Source: Pleurocapsales cyanobacterium LEGE 06147 (GTDB lineage Bacteria; Cyanobacteriota; Cyanobacteriia; Cyanobacteriales; Xenococcaceae). From it: a stretch of DNA of 55,154 bases. A model generated the notes under the pieces. It had not been told where the DNA came from. It saw only the letters and a list, made by a program, of their open reading frames with translations, and ran no database searches. Each line of letters starts with the position of its first letter. Position 1 is the first letter of the stretch. The stretch covers positions 1 through 55,154 of the forward strand of contig JADEWQ010000029.1 in the NCBI GenBank assembly GCA_015207585.1. The letters are read 5' to 3'. Positions 16,968 to 25,374 of this stretch are shown here, one piece after another. The position numbers were made by a program, and so were the translations under genes.

Positions 16968-18422
16968 TCAAGACTCAGCATTTTCTTGCAAACAACTATA
17001 CTCTTCTGAACTAATGCGACCTGCTTCGTATAAAATTTCCGTAATTTCGGAAATAGTTATTACCGAATGAGCTTGATAGCCACTTTGGGTTAGTCTATCT
17101 TTTACACCCCCTTCGTGGTCGATAAAAACTACAATATCTTCTACTTTTAAGCCAGCTGACTCTAGTTTAGTTGCTCCTTCTATGGCACTTTTACCACTAA
17201 TGAGGATGTCATCGATCACCACTATTTTTTCGCCGGGATGAAAATTGCCTTCAATTACCCGACGAGTACCGTGAGCTTTTACTTCTTTGCGGGGAAAAAT
17301 CATAGGACGATGAAGATTTAAAGCCAATCCCGTAGCAGTAGGTAAGGCACCGTAGGGTAAACCGGCAATGCGATCGAAAGTTAAATTTTTGAGAATATCT
17401 GCATAGGCTTTGAGTACTCCATTGAAAACTTGAGGATTGGAAATGATTTTGCGCAAATCAATATAGTAAGAAAAGGTTTTTCCAGAAGCTTGCACGTATT
17501 CGCCAAACAGAAGACAACCGATGTCAAATAGTTGTAGGATCAAGTCTTGATGTGGATGTTGGTTAAAAAAACAGACGTTAGCTGTCCAAAGTTCGCAACT
17601 AGAACCTTCCTCGACAACCTTGTCACGCACAATTTGTATCTGGTCGTTTAAAGCTTCCAGTTGTTGAGCTAAATTATCTTGAGCTAGTAAGTCTTGAGGA
17701 ACGGGAATGAGTAAACCGTTGCCATTTCGATCCAAGCCTGCAGTGAGAATTGGCGCAAGATTGCCTTCTTCAGCCCAAATACTCCGCATTAAAATTATCC
17801 TTTCGGGAGCAACGGTACGAATCTTAGCAAGAATATCTGGATTAGTCGTCCCTACTTCTAAACCTAACTGTTCGGGAGTGCCCCAAGATTTTGCTTCTCT
17901 AACGACTTGTAAGTAAAAAGGATTATCTGGATTAGGGTATTCTTGCAGATTTACTGCGCCAGGATTAGAAGTGTGAGAGAGAATAAAGACGGCTTTGTCT
18001 GGGTAAACTAGAAAGGGGGCAGCATGGTCTTGTCCGGCATAAGGACTGAGAGTTACTGCATCTACTTGCCACTGTTGAAAAATAGTACGAGCAAAAACCG
18101 TACTGGTATTGAGATCCCCATGTTTGGCATCTAAGATAATGGGGATATCTTTGGGAATGGTAGCTAAGATTTGAGTTAGTAATTCTAAGCCAGCAACTCC
18201 CAAAGCTTGGTAAAAACCAAGGGTAGGTTTATAAGCGCAGACGCGATCGCTCGTTTGTTCGATCGCCCATTGCAACCAAGCTTGTAAGTTCTCAATCAAA
18301 CTATCTGCATTCTCCTCAAGAACGTAGCCGGGAGGCATCATTTCGGGATTGGGATCGAGTCCGACAACTAGTAAACTTTGATTTTGAGCGATCGCACTAT
18401 TTAATTTGCTAAAAAAGTTCAT
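16968..18422 (-). CDS. pyrFE: Bifunctional orotidine-5'-phosphate decarboxylase / orotate phosphoribosyltransferase
   Basis: A 484-residue fusion catalysing the last two steps of UMP synthesis. The N-terminal decarboxylase (about 1-275) shows VVGLDPNPEMMP, DRVCAYKPTLGFY and the catalytic DAKHGDL. The C-terminal phosphoribosyltransferase (about 290-484) shows GLPYGALPTATGLAL and the PRPP loop VVIDDILISGKS. The order PyrF-PyrE is the reverse of the animal UMP synthase fusion, and such inverse fusions are known in some cyanobacteria. Start ATG at 18422 gives the usual MNFFSKLN. There is no neighbour in the same operon. Confidence 0.92.
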   Translation of the reverse strand: MNFFSKLNSAIAQNQSLLVVGLDPNPEMMPPGYVLEENADSLIENLQAWLQWAIEQTSDRVCAYKPTLGFYQALGVAGLELLTQILATIPKDIPIILDAKHGDLNTSTVFARTIFQQWQVDAVTLSPYAGQDHAAPFLVYPDKAVFILSHTSNPGAVNLQEYPNPDNPFYLQVVREAKSWGTPEQLGLEVGTTNPDILAKIRTVAPERIILMRSIWAEEGNLAPILTAGLDRNGNGLLIPVPQDLLAQDNLAQQLEALNDQIQIVRDKVVEEGSSCELWTANVCFFNQHPHQDLILQLFDIGCLLFGEYVQASGKTFSYYIDLRKIISNPQVFNGVLKAYADILKNLTFDRIAGLPYGALPTATGLALNLHRPMIFPRKEVKAHGTRRVIEGNFHPGEKIVVIDDILISGKSAIEGATKLESAGLKVEDIVVFIDHEGGVKDRLTQSGYQAHSVITISEITEILYEAGRISSEEYSCLQENAES

Positions 18423-18544
18423 TGGGATTGTGGATTAGAAATTGGCAATTGGTTACTAACATATAAGGAGAAGTCAGAATTATTGGTTTAAAGTTCTCTC
18501 TTCTGATTCCTGACCAATGTATTTATAAATACTCTCAAAAATAA

Positions 18545-19012
18545 ATGATGGAATTAGAACAACAGTTAAAAATTTTAATTGATGATGCTTCTAACTATGG
18601 CGTGTCGCCTCTAGTAATGCAACGAGCAATCACTCCCGTTCTCGCTTTATTAGCTCAGCAACTAGACCATGTAGAATATTATGTTTTGCAAAATCTGGAA
18701 GAAGATTGGATTTTAACAACTATTCGCAATCAAGCTCAGCCAGAGCGAGAAAAAAAAGTGATTTATGCTTTTGCAACTCTTCAAGATGCTGCTACTTTCC
18801 AAGGGAGTGCCGATCCAAATATCCTAGCTGTTTCTCTTCCCGTTACTCACATCTTATTTAAACTATTTCCTCTCCAACAAGTAGATAGTATTATTTTTCT
18901 AAAAACTCCTGGTAATTTGCAGTCTGGGACAGAAATCGAGCGTGCCAAGTTACAACTTTTAATTCAACAGCAAATACAACAATTAAATAAAATTCCACCT
19001 AATATTGCCTGA
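18545..19012 (+). CDS. Conserved cyanobacterial protein of unknown function
   Basis: A 155-residue soluble protein without a family I can name. It begins with two Met codons (either may be used) and has an alpha-helical, Gln-rich start and end (LEQQLKILIDD; QLLIQQQIQQLN). The middle alternates strands and helices (YYVLQNLEEDWILTTI, ADPNILAVSLPVTHILFKL). No Cys pairs, signal peptide or membrane helix. It resembles small conserved hypothetical proteins seen across cyanobacteria. Spacing to its neighbours (over 100 bases) suggests its own transcript. Confidence 0.65.
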   Translation: MMELEQQLKILIDDASNYGVSPLVMQRAITPVLALLAQQLDHVEYYVLQNLEEDWILTTIRNQAQPEREKKVIYAFATLQDAATFQGSADPNILAVSLPVTHILFKLFPLQQVDSIIFLKTPGNLQSGTEIERAKLQLLIQQQIQQLNKIPPNIA

Positions 19013-19088
19013 CCAATTGCTAAGAAATTTTTGGCTCGATTAATATTTATCTCAAATCAACCGATCCCTGGTTCTCAAACAAACAATC

Positions 19089-19196
19089 TATAATAACTTT
19101 TTAAGATTAAGAGGCTTAGTTGCCAATTAATTGAGCTTGCTCAAAGCAGCAGCCGGAGCTTGCATCCGGCTGACCTTTGAGAGATTGTACGCAACT
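19089..19196 (+). promoter_or_regulatory. Possible -10 box and triple nested palindrome in leader of zinc-ribbon gene
   Basis: TATAAT at 19089-19094 could be a -10 box, though no good -35 is seen. Downstream three nested stems occur: AGTTGC/GCAACT (19118-19123/19191-19196), CTCAAAG/CTTTGAG inside it, and CAGCCGG/CCGGCTG innermost. They end 12 bases before the ATG at 19209. This may be a mobile palindrome or a structured leader; the sequence alone does not decide. Confidence 0.4.
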
Positions 19197-19208
19197 CGAT
19201 TCTACATT

Positions 19209-19706
19209 ATGGCTAAAGCTCAACTTTCCAGCGATCGCTTTCATCTTCAAGGAATTTATGCTTGTCCGCTTTGCCGTCACGGACAAATTTCCGCCATGCC
19301 TTTAATGGAAACTTTTTCCTGTAACTTTTGTCATCATATTTTTACGACTAACTTCGAGCAGCAAGTGCTGAAAATAGCAGATAGTCAGCTCCCTCTAGCA
19401 TGGCGTTGGAATGGTAAAAATTGGAAAGGAGTCCAGCGAGAAGGCACTGAGTTAGGCTGGAGCTATTTGGGTATAGGCATTATTTTTGTCGTCTTGCCTA
19501 CTGCTATCATTGCTACAGGTTCTTACTTATTTCCTCCTCTACCGGGTAGTCCTCTCTCTTGGTTACCGCTTTGGTGGACAATCTTAACTTTTTTAGCTCA
19601 CCTGTTCTGTTTGATTTGGCTGATCGTCGAATACTATCAGTTTCCCATCTTCCTATATTTCAGAGCTTTGAGAAGAAGGTTTTTTGCTCGCTGGCATGCC
19701 AATTAA
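19209..19706 (+). CDS. Zinc-ribbon membrane protein of unknown function
   Basis: A 165-residue protein starting at ATG 19209 (MAKAQLSSDRF). A longer open frame from 19131 runs through a palindrome and is unlikely to be translated. Residues about 20-45 hold two Cys pairs, CPLCRHG and CNFCHHIF, a likely zinc ribbon. Two hydrophobic segments follow (WSYLGIGIIFVVLPTAII and PLWWTILTFLAHLFCLIWL), then a basic tail (RALRRRFFARW). So it has a cytoplasmic zinc-binding head and a membrane hairpin. Similar proteins are conserved in cyanobacteria; I do not recognise a function. Confidence 0.7.
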   Translation: MAKAQLSSDRFHLQGIYACPLCRHGQISAMPLMETFSCNFCHHIFTTNFEQQVLKIADSQLPLAWRWNGKNWKGVQREGTELGWSYLGIGIIFVVLPTAIIATGSYLFPPLPGSPLSWLPLWWTILTFLAHLFCLIWLIVEYYQFPIFLYFRALRRRFFARWHAN

Positions 19707-19874
19707 ACAGAAGCAAATTTTAGAAATCCAAAAGGGATAATTTTAGTACAAGTCGGTCCACATAAAGCTACCATTCCAAATGAACGAAACGCTTATATTA
19801 TCTAGAAGAAGTCAGGAGTCAGGAGTAAATACTGTTCCCTGTTCCCTTCTGACTTTTCCCTTCCCGTAGCGGCA

Positions 19875-20225
19875 CTAGTTACTACCAACAGGCAAAGCTC
19901 TTCCTTCTGCTCTTTGGCGGAAGGGTTCGACTGTTTCGTTGTAGTCGATGGGAAGTACGGCGACAACGTTTTCGTGAGGACGGGGAATAATTACCCAAGT
20001 TTCCAAAGTCGCACCTTCGGTTCTTTTAACCGCTTCTATGCCGGCTGCCATAGCAGTTTTGACTTCAGAAACATCACCGCGAATATTGAGCGTAAAGCGC
20101 GCGCTACCAGCTCGAATATAGCCGACAATCGTAATGCGTCCTGCTTTTACCATCGCATCTGCCGCTGCGAGTATACCGGGAAAGCCTTTTGTTTCTATCG
20201 ATCCAACCGCAGATTCAGCTGGCAT
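19875..20225 (-). CDS. ccmK4: Carboxysome shell protein CcmK4
   Basis: A 116-residue BMC-domain protein whose hexamers tile the beta-carboxysome shell. SAVGSIETKGFPGILAAAD, MVKAGRITIVGYIRAGSARF and HENVVAVLPID are the usual CcmK4 signatures. The region GSARFTLNIRG next to the pore-forming loop distinguishes it from CcmK3. The ribosome site AAGGAG precedes ATG at 20225. It follows ccmK3 by 113 bases on the same strand, the satellite ccmK3-ccmK4 locus known from many beta-cyanobacteria that lies away from the main ccm operon. Confidence 0.93.
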   Translation of the reverse strand: MPAESAVGSIETKGFPGILAAADAMVKAGRITIVGYIRAGSARFTLNIRGDVSEVKTAMAAGIEAVKRTEGATLETWVIIPRPHENVVAVLPIDYNETVEPFRQRAEGRALPVGSN

Positions 20226-20338
20226 AAAAAATCTCCTTAGTTTAGTTAAGAATAAAGATAATAGGGATTCTTAATTTAAAATAGATTACGAGTCTTAATT
20301 TTAGCTTTTCTTCGGATCTTTGAATATACTATGGGTGA

Positions 20339-20653
20339 TTAGAAGCGAAATTCTTCTGCTTGTTCTGTATATTCAATGGGCAAGACAGCAACTACATTAT
20401 CCGGTGGATTGGGAACAGTATAGTGGCTGATAATTTCTCCTCCAAAGGTGTTGGCTGCTGCGGCTAATCCAGCTTCCATAGCAGGTTTGACTTCTGAAGT
20501 GGTACCGCGAATAGCAACGAAGAACTGACCTCTTTCTGCTCGGTCGAAAGCAACTAGAGTGACGCGACCACCTTTTACCATAGCATCGGCTGCTGCTAGT
20601 ACGGCAGGAAAACCTAATGTTTCGATTACACCAACCGCCTCTTGTTGCGGCAT
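20339..20653 (-). CDS. ccmK3: Carboxysome shell protein CcmK3
   Basis: A 104-residue BMC-domain shell protein paired with CcmK4; in known systems CcmK3 and CcmK4 form mixed hexamers. EAVGVIETLGFPAVLAAAD and FDRAERGQFFVAIRG match the CcmK3 type. I set the start at the Met at 20653 (MPQQEAVG), because AAAGGAG lies just upstream and homologues start here. A Met 13 codons earlier opens the frame but lacks support. ccmK4 follows. Confidence 0.92.
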   Translation of the reverse strand: MPQQEAVGVIETLGFPAVLAAADAMVKGGRVTLVAFDRAERGQFFVAIRGTTSEVKPAMEAGLAAAANTFGGEIISHYTVPNPPDNVVAVLPIEYTEQAEEFRF

Positions 20654-20705
20654 AATTTTACTCCTTTTATTTATAAATTGTGAGATTTTCAATTCTCAAA
20701 TTTAA

Positions 20706-21317
20706 CTATATCTTGATCGAGCTAGGTTCGTTAAGAGCAGCAATAATGCGATCGCAACCGGATTTCGGTTTTGCCCACTGGTAGCGATATTCTAAAGGAT
20801 CGCCCCAACATAAACCAAGATAAATTTCCGTGCGGGCTGCGTCAATCTCTGCCCATTCGGCTTGTTGTACTAATCGCTCCACATATTCGTTGCTAATTTT
20901 TTGATGGCGATCTTTGCTAGATTGACTTCCTGGTGGACTGACAAGCCAAAAATTCATTCCTTCGGTTACTTCTCGCCAAAACGCTACAATCATTTCTTTT
21001 GCTTCGATTAAAATTTCTTTGTCTCCTAATATGGGAATTAGTTGATTATGTACTTCTGGATAACGGATAGTTTTGTCTTTAAAAGTTGAAGTGCGCCAAA
21101 CAATACCCGAAACTTTATATTGCTGTTGGTATTGATGAACTTGATGGCGGAAATCCTGATAAGCAAATACTTTACTTACCCGTTCCATGTTGAGAGCCTT
21201 GGCTACGACTGGATCGTTAATTCGTTGTGCTGATGACAATACAATTCGTTTTCCCTGCCAGTTTTCTCGTAATTCTCGGTCAAGAATTTCAATGAGCTGC
21301 TCTGTTGTATAGGTCAT
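20706..21317 (-). CDS. Conserved cyanobacterial protein of unknown function
   Basis: A 203-residue soluble protein. I cannot name a family with certainty. It has an N-terminal helix (TTEQLIEILDRELRENW), an alternating middle (GKRIVLSSAQRI, FAYQDFRHQVHQYQQQY) and a Trp-rich C-terminus (EIYLGLCWGDPLEYRYQW). No membrane segment or cofactor motif is evident. It ends 52 bases before the ccmK3 start on the same strand, so it could be cotranscribed with the shell genes, but a role in carboxysomes is not shown. Confidence 0.65.
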   Translation of the reverse strand: MTYTTEQLIEILDRELRENWQGKRIVLSSAQRINDPVVAKALNMERVSKVFAYQDFRHQVHQYQQQYKVSGIVWRTSTFKDKTIRYPEVHNQLIPILGDKEILIEAKEMIVAFWREVTEGMNFWLVSPPGSQSSKDRHQKISNEYVERLVQQAEWAEIDAARTEIYLGLCWGDPLEYRYQWAKPKSGCDRIIAALNEPSSIKI

Positions 21318-21428
21318 CAGTCCAGTTAGGTTGAGCCTCTATATTATCTGCATTTTACCGTCTTTGTTATTTTGGATTCCAAATTAGTTTATAACCAGTA
21401 TTTCCTAGCTAAAATTCAGGACTCGATC

Positions 21429-22157
21429 TTACTTTTCCTGAATAGCGATCGCTTGCAAATACTGAATTCTTTCTCGTTTCTTGTCTCCTGTGAACTCCGA
21501 TTGTCCAAGGTTTTGCACTAGAGTAGAACCTACCCGTCCTAGTTTGCCAGGTTCAGCTAACTTGAGAGCTTCTGCTAATGCTTCGTACCACAGATCTGCT
21601 TCAGCGTAAATATCTACTCTCTGAGAAACATCGATCGTACTAAGCAGCGTATTTTTAACAGTCAATGGCATCTCTATAACCTGAAATTCAGATCTTGCTA
21701 TAAAAGCAGTATCTGGACAACGAATGGCTATCTGCCAAAGATATTTTTTACCTGTAGTTAGTCCAGGCTGGTTCTCTGGTAAGGAGATCTGGAAAATTCC
21801 TTCTCCCACTTGTTTTGTGATTGGACTACCCAATTGTTTGAGTAAACCGTTTGACTCGAACTCAAAAAGCCTAAACTCTATTGGCGCGGAACTGGATATA
21901 AAACCGGCAAAGGTGGGATGGGAAGCCGCTGTATACCCAACATATGTTTTCGGAGCAAGGAGTGTCAGAGGAATTGCTTCACCCGGACACCCTCTAGAAC
22001 CTCCAGTCCGAGAATAGTCACTTGCAGGTTTTCGATTACGCGGTGCAAAACCAGCTATAGCAGCTGGTGTCAAAAAAAGTAATAAGCCTAAAATACAGGC
22101 AGTTACTAGTCTGGGATTCATACGTTTGTAGAGCAAACACAAAACTTGAGTGTTCAT
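21429..22157 (-). CDS. DUF928 family secreted protein
   Basis: A 242-residue protein of the cyanobacterial DUF928 family; function unknown. A Met near residue 13 (MNPRLVTACILGLLLFLTP) starts a classic signal peptide, so the upstream Met at 22157 may not be the true start. The mature part shows the family pattern RTGGSRGCPG, LTLLAPKTYVGYTAASHPTF and a beta-rich domain with YLWQIAIRCP, then helices (DLWYEALAEALKLA). It lies 9 bases downstream of the CHASE2 kinase gene, so they form one operon. In many cyanobacteria the same trio accompanies CHAT/TPR proteins and haemagglutinin-like exoproteins; those occur at 48.9-55 kb here. Confidence 0.82.
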   Translation of the reverse strand: MNTQVLCLLYKRMNPRLVTACILGLLLFLTPAAIAGFAPRNRKPASDYSRTGGSRGCPGEAIPLTLLAPKTYVGYTAASHPTFAGFISSSAPIEFRLFEFESNGLLKQLGSPITKQVGEGIFQISLPENQPGLTTGKKYLWQIAIRCPDTAFIARSEFQVIEMPLTVKNTLLSTIDVSQRVDIYAEADLWYEALAEALKLAEPGKLGRVGSTLVQNLGQSEFTGDKKRERIQYLQAIAIQEK

Positions 22158-22166
22158 AATTGTTGT

Positions 22167-24110
22167 TTATTTAAACTTTAAAAAAAGAGTTTTCAACCAA
22201 TTTCTAAGACTTTTATCGGGATCTTTACTATTTGCTAGGGGCCAGGATATTTCACACACAATACCTTTAGGATAAAGAGGCTCCCGCTTAAAATTACCTC
22301 CTAAATTTCTTGCTACATTTTTGAGTTGACTTGTACCTTTACTTTCAGCGAATGAGTCGCTCCCAGAACCATTATCTATAATCCTGAGAATGTACCAGCC
22401 TTGGTTCTCTCTACCAGTAGCTTCGACGCGTTTGACTCCTTTGGCGTGTTTCCCGACATTACACAAAGCTTCTTCGAGAAATAGACAGAGTTCTCGCTTT
22501 TGTTCGAGACTCAAGTATTTATCATCAATTGGCTCAAAGTTACGCGTTTTTACCTTAAGAGTCTTTAAGTATTCCAGGTCGTCTCGCTCAAGCGTACTAG
22601 TGTATACTTCGTATAAAAGTTCGTGAATCGATCGTTTTAGATCGAGCTTTAAACCACTTCCCAAACGTAAACTTTCCTCTGGAGAAAGAGCTTTTAGTTT
22701 CAGATATTCGCCAATTTCTCGAATTTCGTGATTGAGTTTTTCAAGTTCCCAGAGTAGTTGTTCGTGCGGTAAATCTTGCGCTCGCATATGCCTTAAAGCA
22801 TGAGCTAGGGTTTGCAATGGTCCATTATGAATAACATCGAATGTACGATCGATAGTGCGTTGGCGTTCCCTAATTTGAGACTTCAAAGCCTCATCGTGTC
22901 GATAAAATGCAAATGCACTGAGTCCTAAACCATTAATTCCTAAGATTAACAAACCTGGTACTACAGGAATCCACCATCCGCCTAAAATTAGCAAATAACT
23001 TACTCCAACTAAGCTAAAGCTAACAGCACTAACAGCTAATAAGTTCTTCCATACAGATTGAGTCATCCGACCGATAATAATCGATATAAAACCCCAAATG
23101 ATAATCCACAGATATTCCCATTTATCAAGCCAGACTTTTAAAAGTGGTCGTCGATCTAAAACTGCATGAATTATTTGGGAACAAGCGTGAGCATGAAATT
23201 CTACTCCGAAAATTTGCCCGGGAATTTTCGAAGAGGCAATTGCCGAAGTATTAAAAAAGTCAGATACGCTGAAAGCATTCATCCCAATCAAGACTATGCG
23301 ATCGCGCAACCAACTTGGCTCAAAATTTCCAGTTTTAATATCTTTAAGAGATAAAACTCGAAATGGTTTTCTACCACTGCGAAAATTCATTAGTATCTTC
23401 AACCCACTGTCATTCTCCCCTACATATCCCCCAGAATTTGGCAAAAAGCGAGGGATTTCAACTGTGCCAAATCGTATAGTATCGAGATCGCGTATACCAG
23501 TTTCGAGGTTAATGCCTTCAGCAAATAAATATGCTGCTGCTAACCGTAGAGAGAGGGAAAATTTGTCTTGTTTGGGATTTTGGGGATTAGTTGTCCAAAG
23601 CAGGTAACGTCGATATTTGCCGTCTCGATCTGCAATTAGATCGGAAAAACCGACTTGCTGTGGAGGTAATTGCGGAGATGGTGGAATTCGATCTCGATCT
23701 GATGACAATACCTTTTCAATACCGATGAGATTTTTATTCTGCTGAAATATCTTCACCAGTTCAGCATTACCCGGTTCAATGGGTATATCCTTGACAATAT
23801 CAAGACCAATAGCTCTTGGTTTATACTTCTCCACTGTCTCGATCAGGGCAGCAATTTCCCGATCTGGGATGGGATAGCGTCCTACACTCCGGATATCTTC
23901 TTCATTGATGCCGATAACCACAATTTTGTCATCTATTGGTTCCGGAGGACGAAAACGCAAAAATGTATCTAGCGCCATCCACTCCAAAAATTGCAGCGAT
24001 CCAGTTAAACGCAAAATGATGACAATTGCTAGGACTATTATTCCTGGAAGCGCTGCTTGTCGCCAAATAACAATTTCATTCTTAATTTTTCTCCTTGTCA
24101 CCCATCCCAT
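22167..24110 (-). CDS. CHASE2-domain sensor histidine kinase
   Basis: A 647-residue membrane sensor. An N-terminal membrane helix (about 20-36) precedes a large extracytoplasmic CHASE2 domain (about 40-325, with VVIGINEEDIRSVGRYPIPD and RDRIVLIGMNAFSVSD). Three membrane helices follow (about 333-402). A helical region has VIHNGPLQTLAHAL with a candidate phospho-acceptor His428, and the C-terminal ATPase domain shows EEALCNVGKHAKG and IIDNGSGSD. This is the NarX-like kinase class that works with LuxR-type regulators, and the next gene upstream is one. It probably controls surface or exoprotein genes; the ligand is unknown. Confidence 0.87.
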   Translation of the reverse strand: MGWVTRRKIKNEIVIWRQAALPGIIVLAIVIILRLTGSLQFLEWMALDTFLRFRPPEPIDDKIVVIGINEEDIRSVGRYPIPDREIAALIETVEKYKPRAIGLDIVKDIPIEPGNAELVKIFQQNKNLIGIEKVLSSDRDRIPPSPQLPPQQVGFSDLIADRDGKYRRYLLWTTNPQNPKQDKFSLSLRLAAAYLFAEGINLETGIRDLDTIRFGTVEIPRFLPNSGGYVGENDSGLKILMNFRSGRKPFRVLSLKDIKTGNFEPSWLRDRIVLIGMNAFSVSDFFNTSAIASSKIPGQIFGVEFHAHACSQIIHAVLDRRPLLKVWLDKWEYLWIIIWGFISIIIGRMTQSVWKNLLAVSAVSFSLVGVSYLLILGGWWIPVVPGLLILGINGLGLSAFAFYRHDEALKSQIRERQRTIDRTFDVIHNGPLQTLAHALRHMRAQDLPHEQLLWELEKLNHEIREIGEYLKLKALSPEESLRLGSGLKLDLKRSIHELLYEVYTSTLERDDLEYLKTLKVKTRNFEPIDDKYLSLEQKRELCLFLEEALCNVGKHAKGVKRVEATGRENQGWYILRIIDNGSGSDSFAESKGTSQLKNVARNLGGNFKREPLYPKGIVCEISWPLANSKDPDKSLRNWLKTLFLKFK

Positions 24111-24228
24111 AAACCTCCGGAGCGGAGCGTCGCTTTGCTCGAGTTAAAAATTTATAAAATTAATTGTGTCAGCAGGCATATTCTTAAATTCCCCCATTCA
24201 CCTTTACTGCTTGACCATTGACTGATGA

Positions 24229-24939
24229 TTAATCAATTAATCCTTCTTCTTTGGCACGAATCTCAGTTTGAATGCGGATATTCTTCCCCTCTTTCTTGCA
24301 GTCTTCAGGATAAACACCCAGAACATCTTGGATTTTCGTCCAGTATGTACGCACTGCTCTTTCAGATTTATACATTCGTTCGGAAATAAGCCTATCTGTT
24401 AATCCTTCTTCAAATGCCAGTCGTAGCACCTCTAACCATTCTGGTTTCAGTTCTAATCCTGTTTTGATATCTTTTGTATGAGTCGCTCCTTGTAGTGCCA
24501 AGTTAAACCTAGTTAACATTTCCTGTTCGGAAAGTCCTTTATCAGCGATCGCAAAGCCACCTTGATGGTTGTCAATCTCATGTTTTATCCGCACCAGTGC
24601 CTTAACATAACTACTTTGCACCAGGAAATTCAAATTGGGACAGTTCTTGAGTAACTTTTGAAGTAAGTTAATACCTGTATCAACTTGGGCAGTCATCCCA
24701 GGTTTTTCTGGTATGGATAGATCCATAACAACAAGGTCAAACTGAGAACGAGCAATCTCCTCAGTAGCATCTCGTGCAGTTTGAGCCTTGATAATTTCTG
24801 CATCTGGGTATTGCTGCCGTAGCACATCAAGAGTTCCAGTCAGGATTAATTGGTGGTCATCTACCACTAAAATCTTCAGTTGTCTCGATTTTGGTAAATC
24901 TTGACTAATGGGCAACTTGTCAATGTTTACTTTGACCAT
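24229..24939 (-). CDS. Response regulator, NarL/FixJ type
   Basis: A 236-residue protein with an N-terminal receiver domain (about 20-150; VVDDHQLIL, phospho-acceptor Asp73 in VVMDLSIP) and a C-terminal helix-turn-helix (about 170-215, LTDRLISERMYKSERAVRTYWTK) that is diverged from standard LuxR domains. It is the first gene of the minus-strand group followed by the CHASE2 kinase and DUF928 genes, so it is very likely the kinase's partner. It is divergently placed, 435 bases from the first gene of the biosynthetic cluster, so it could influence that promoter as well; this is inference. Confidence 0.85.
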   Translation of the reverse strand: MVKVNIDKLPISQDLPKSRQLKILVVDDHQLILTGTLDVLRQQYPDAEIIKAQTARDATEEIARSQFDLVVMDLSIPEKPGMTAQVDTGINLLQKLLKNCPNLNFLVQSSYVKALVRIKHEIDNHQGGFAIADKGLSEQEMLTRFNLALQGATHTKDIKTGLELKPEWLEVLRLAFEEGLTDRLISERMYKSERAVRTYWTKIQDVLGVYPEDCKKEGKNIRIQTEIRAKEEGLID

Positions 24940-25374
24940 ATCCGCTTCTCCATCTGTATTAAAAGTTTTTTCAAGCGGCGATCGCTGTTGCTCGAGTCTG
25001 ACATATACAGGTTGTGATATTTGATACTGCTTCCTGCTATTGCTGTAGGTAAGTGTTAAACCCTTACATTTATAAAATTGCTTTAACTAATAATTTCATT
25101 TTGGCTCAATATATTTAGTCATGATTAAACGAAATGTTAAGGAAACTAGCCGACATTAGGGCAAGACTTAATACAAATTTATAAACCACCAGTTTTCCAA
25201 CTACTTGCCGATATATGTGCCTATTTTATAAGAGGTAAACCTAATAGCATATGCAGAAAAGTGTATGTTTACCTGCCTCATTTAGCAATTGATTAAGCAG
25301 AAATCTAAGCTGTGTATTTTGGAATTTTTATTTATTGTATTGAGTATCAACGGATGGAAGCTTAAGAAATAAAT
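24940..25374. promoter_or_regulatory. Divergent intergenic region with an inverted repeat
   Basis: No gene. It must hold the promoter of the biosynthetic cluster and of the response regulator. At 25234-25241 and 25268-25275 lies a perfect 8-bp inverted pair AGGTAAAC/GTTTACCT with 26 bases between and further partial matching inside (GCATA/TATG). Half-site centres are about 34 bases apart, close to three helical turns, so a dimeric regulator could bind both. It is about 100 bases before the first cluster gene. No reliable -35/-10 pair was seen, and the ribosome site before ATG 25375 is weak. Confidence 0.45.
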
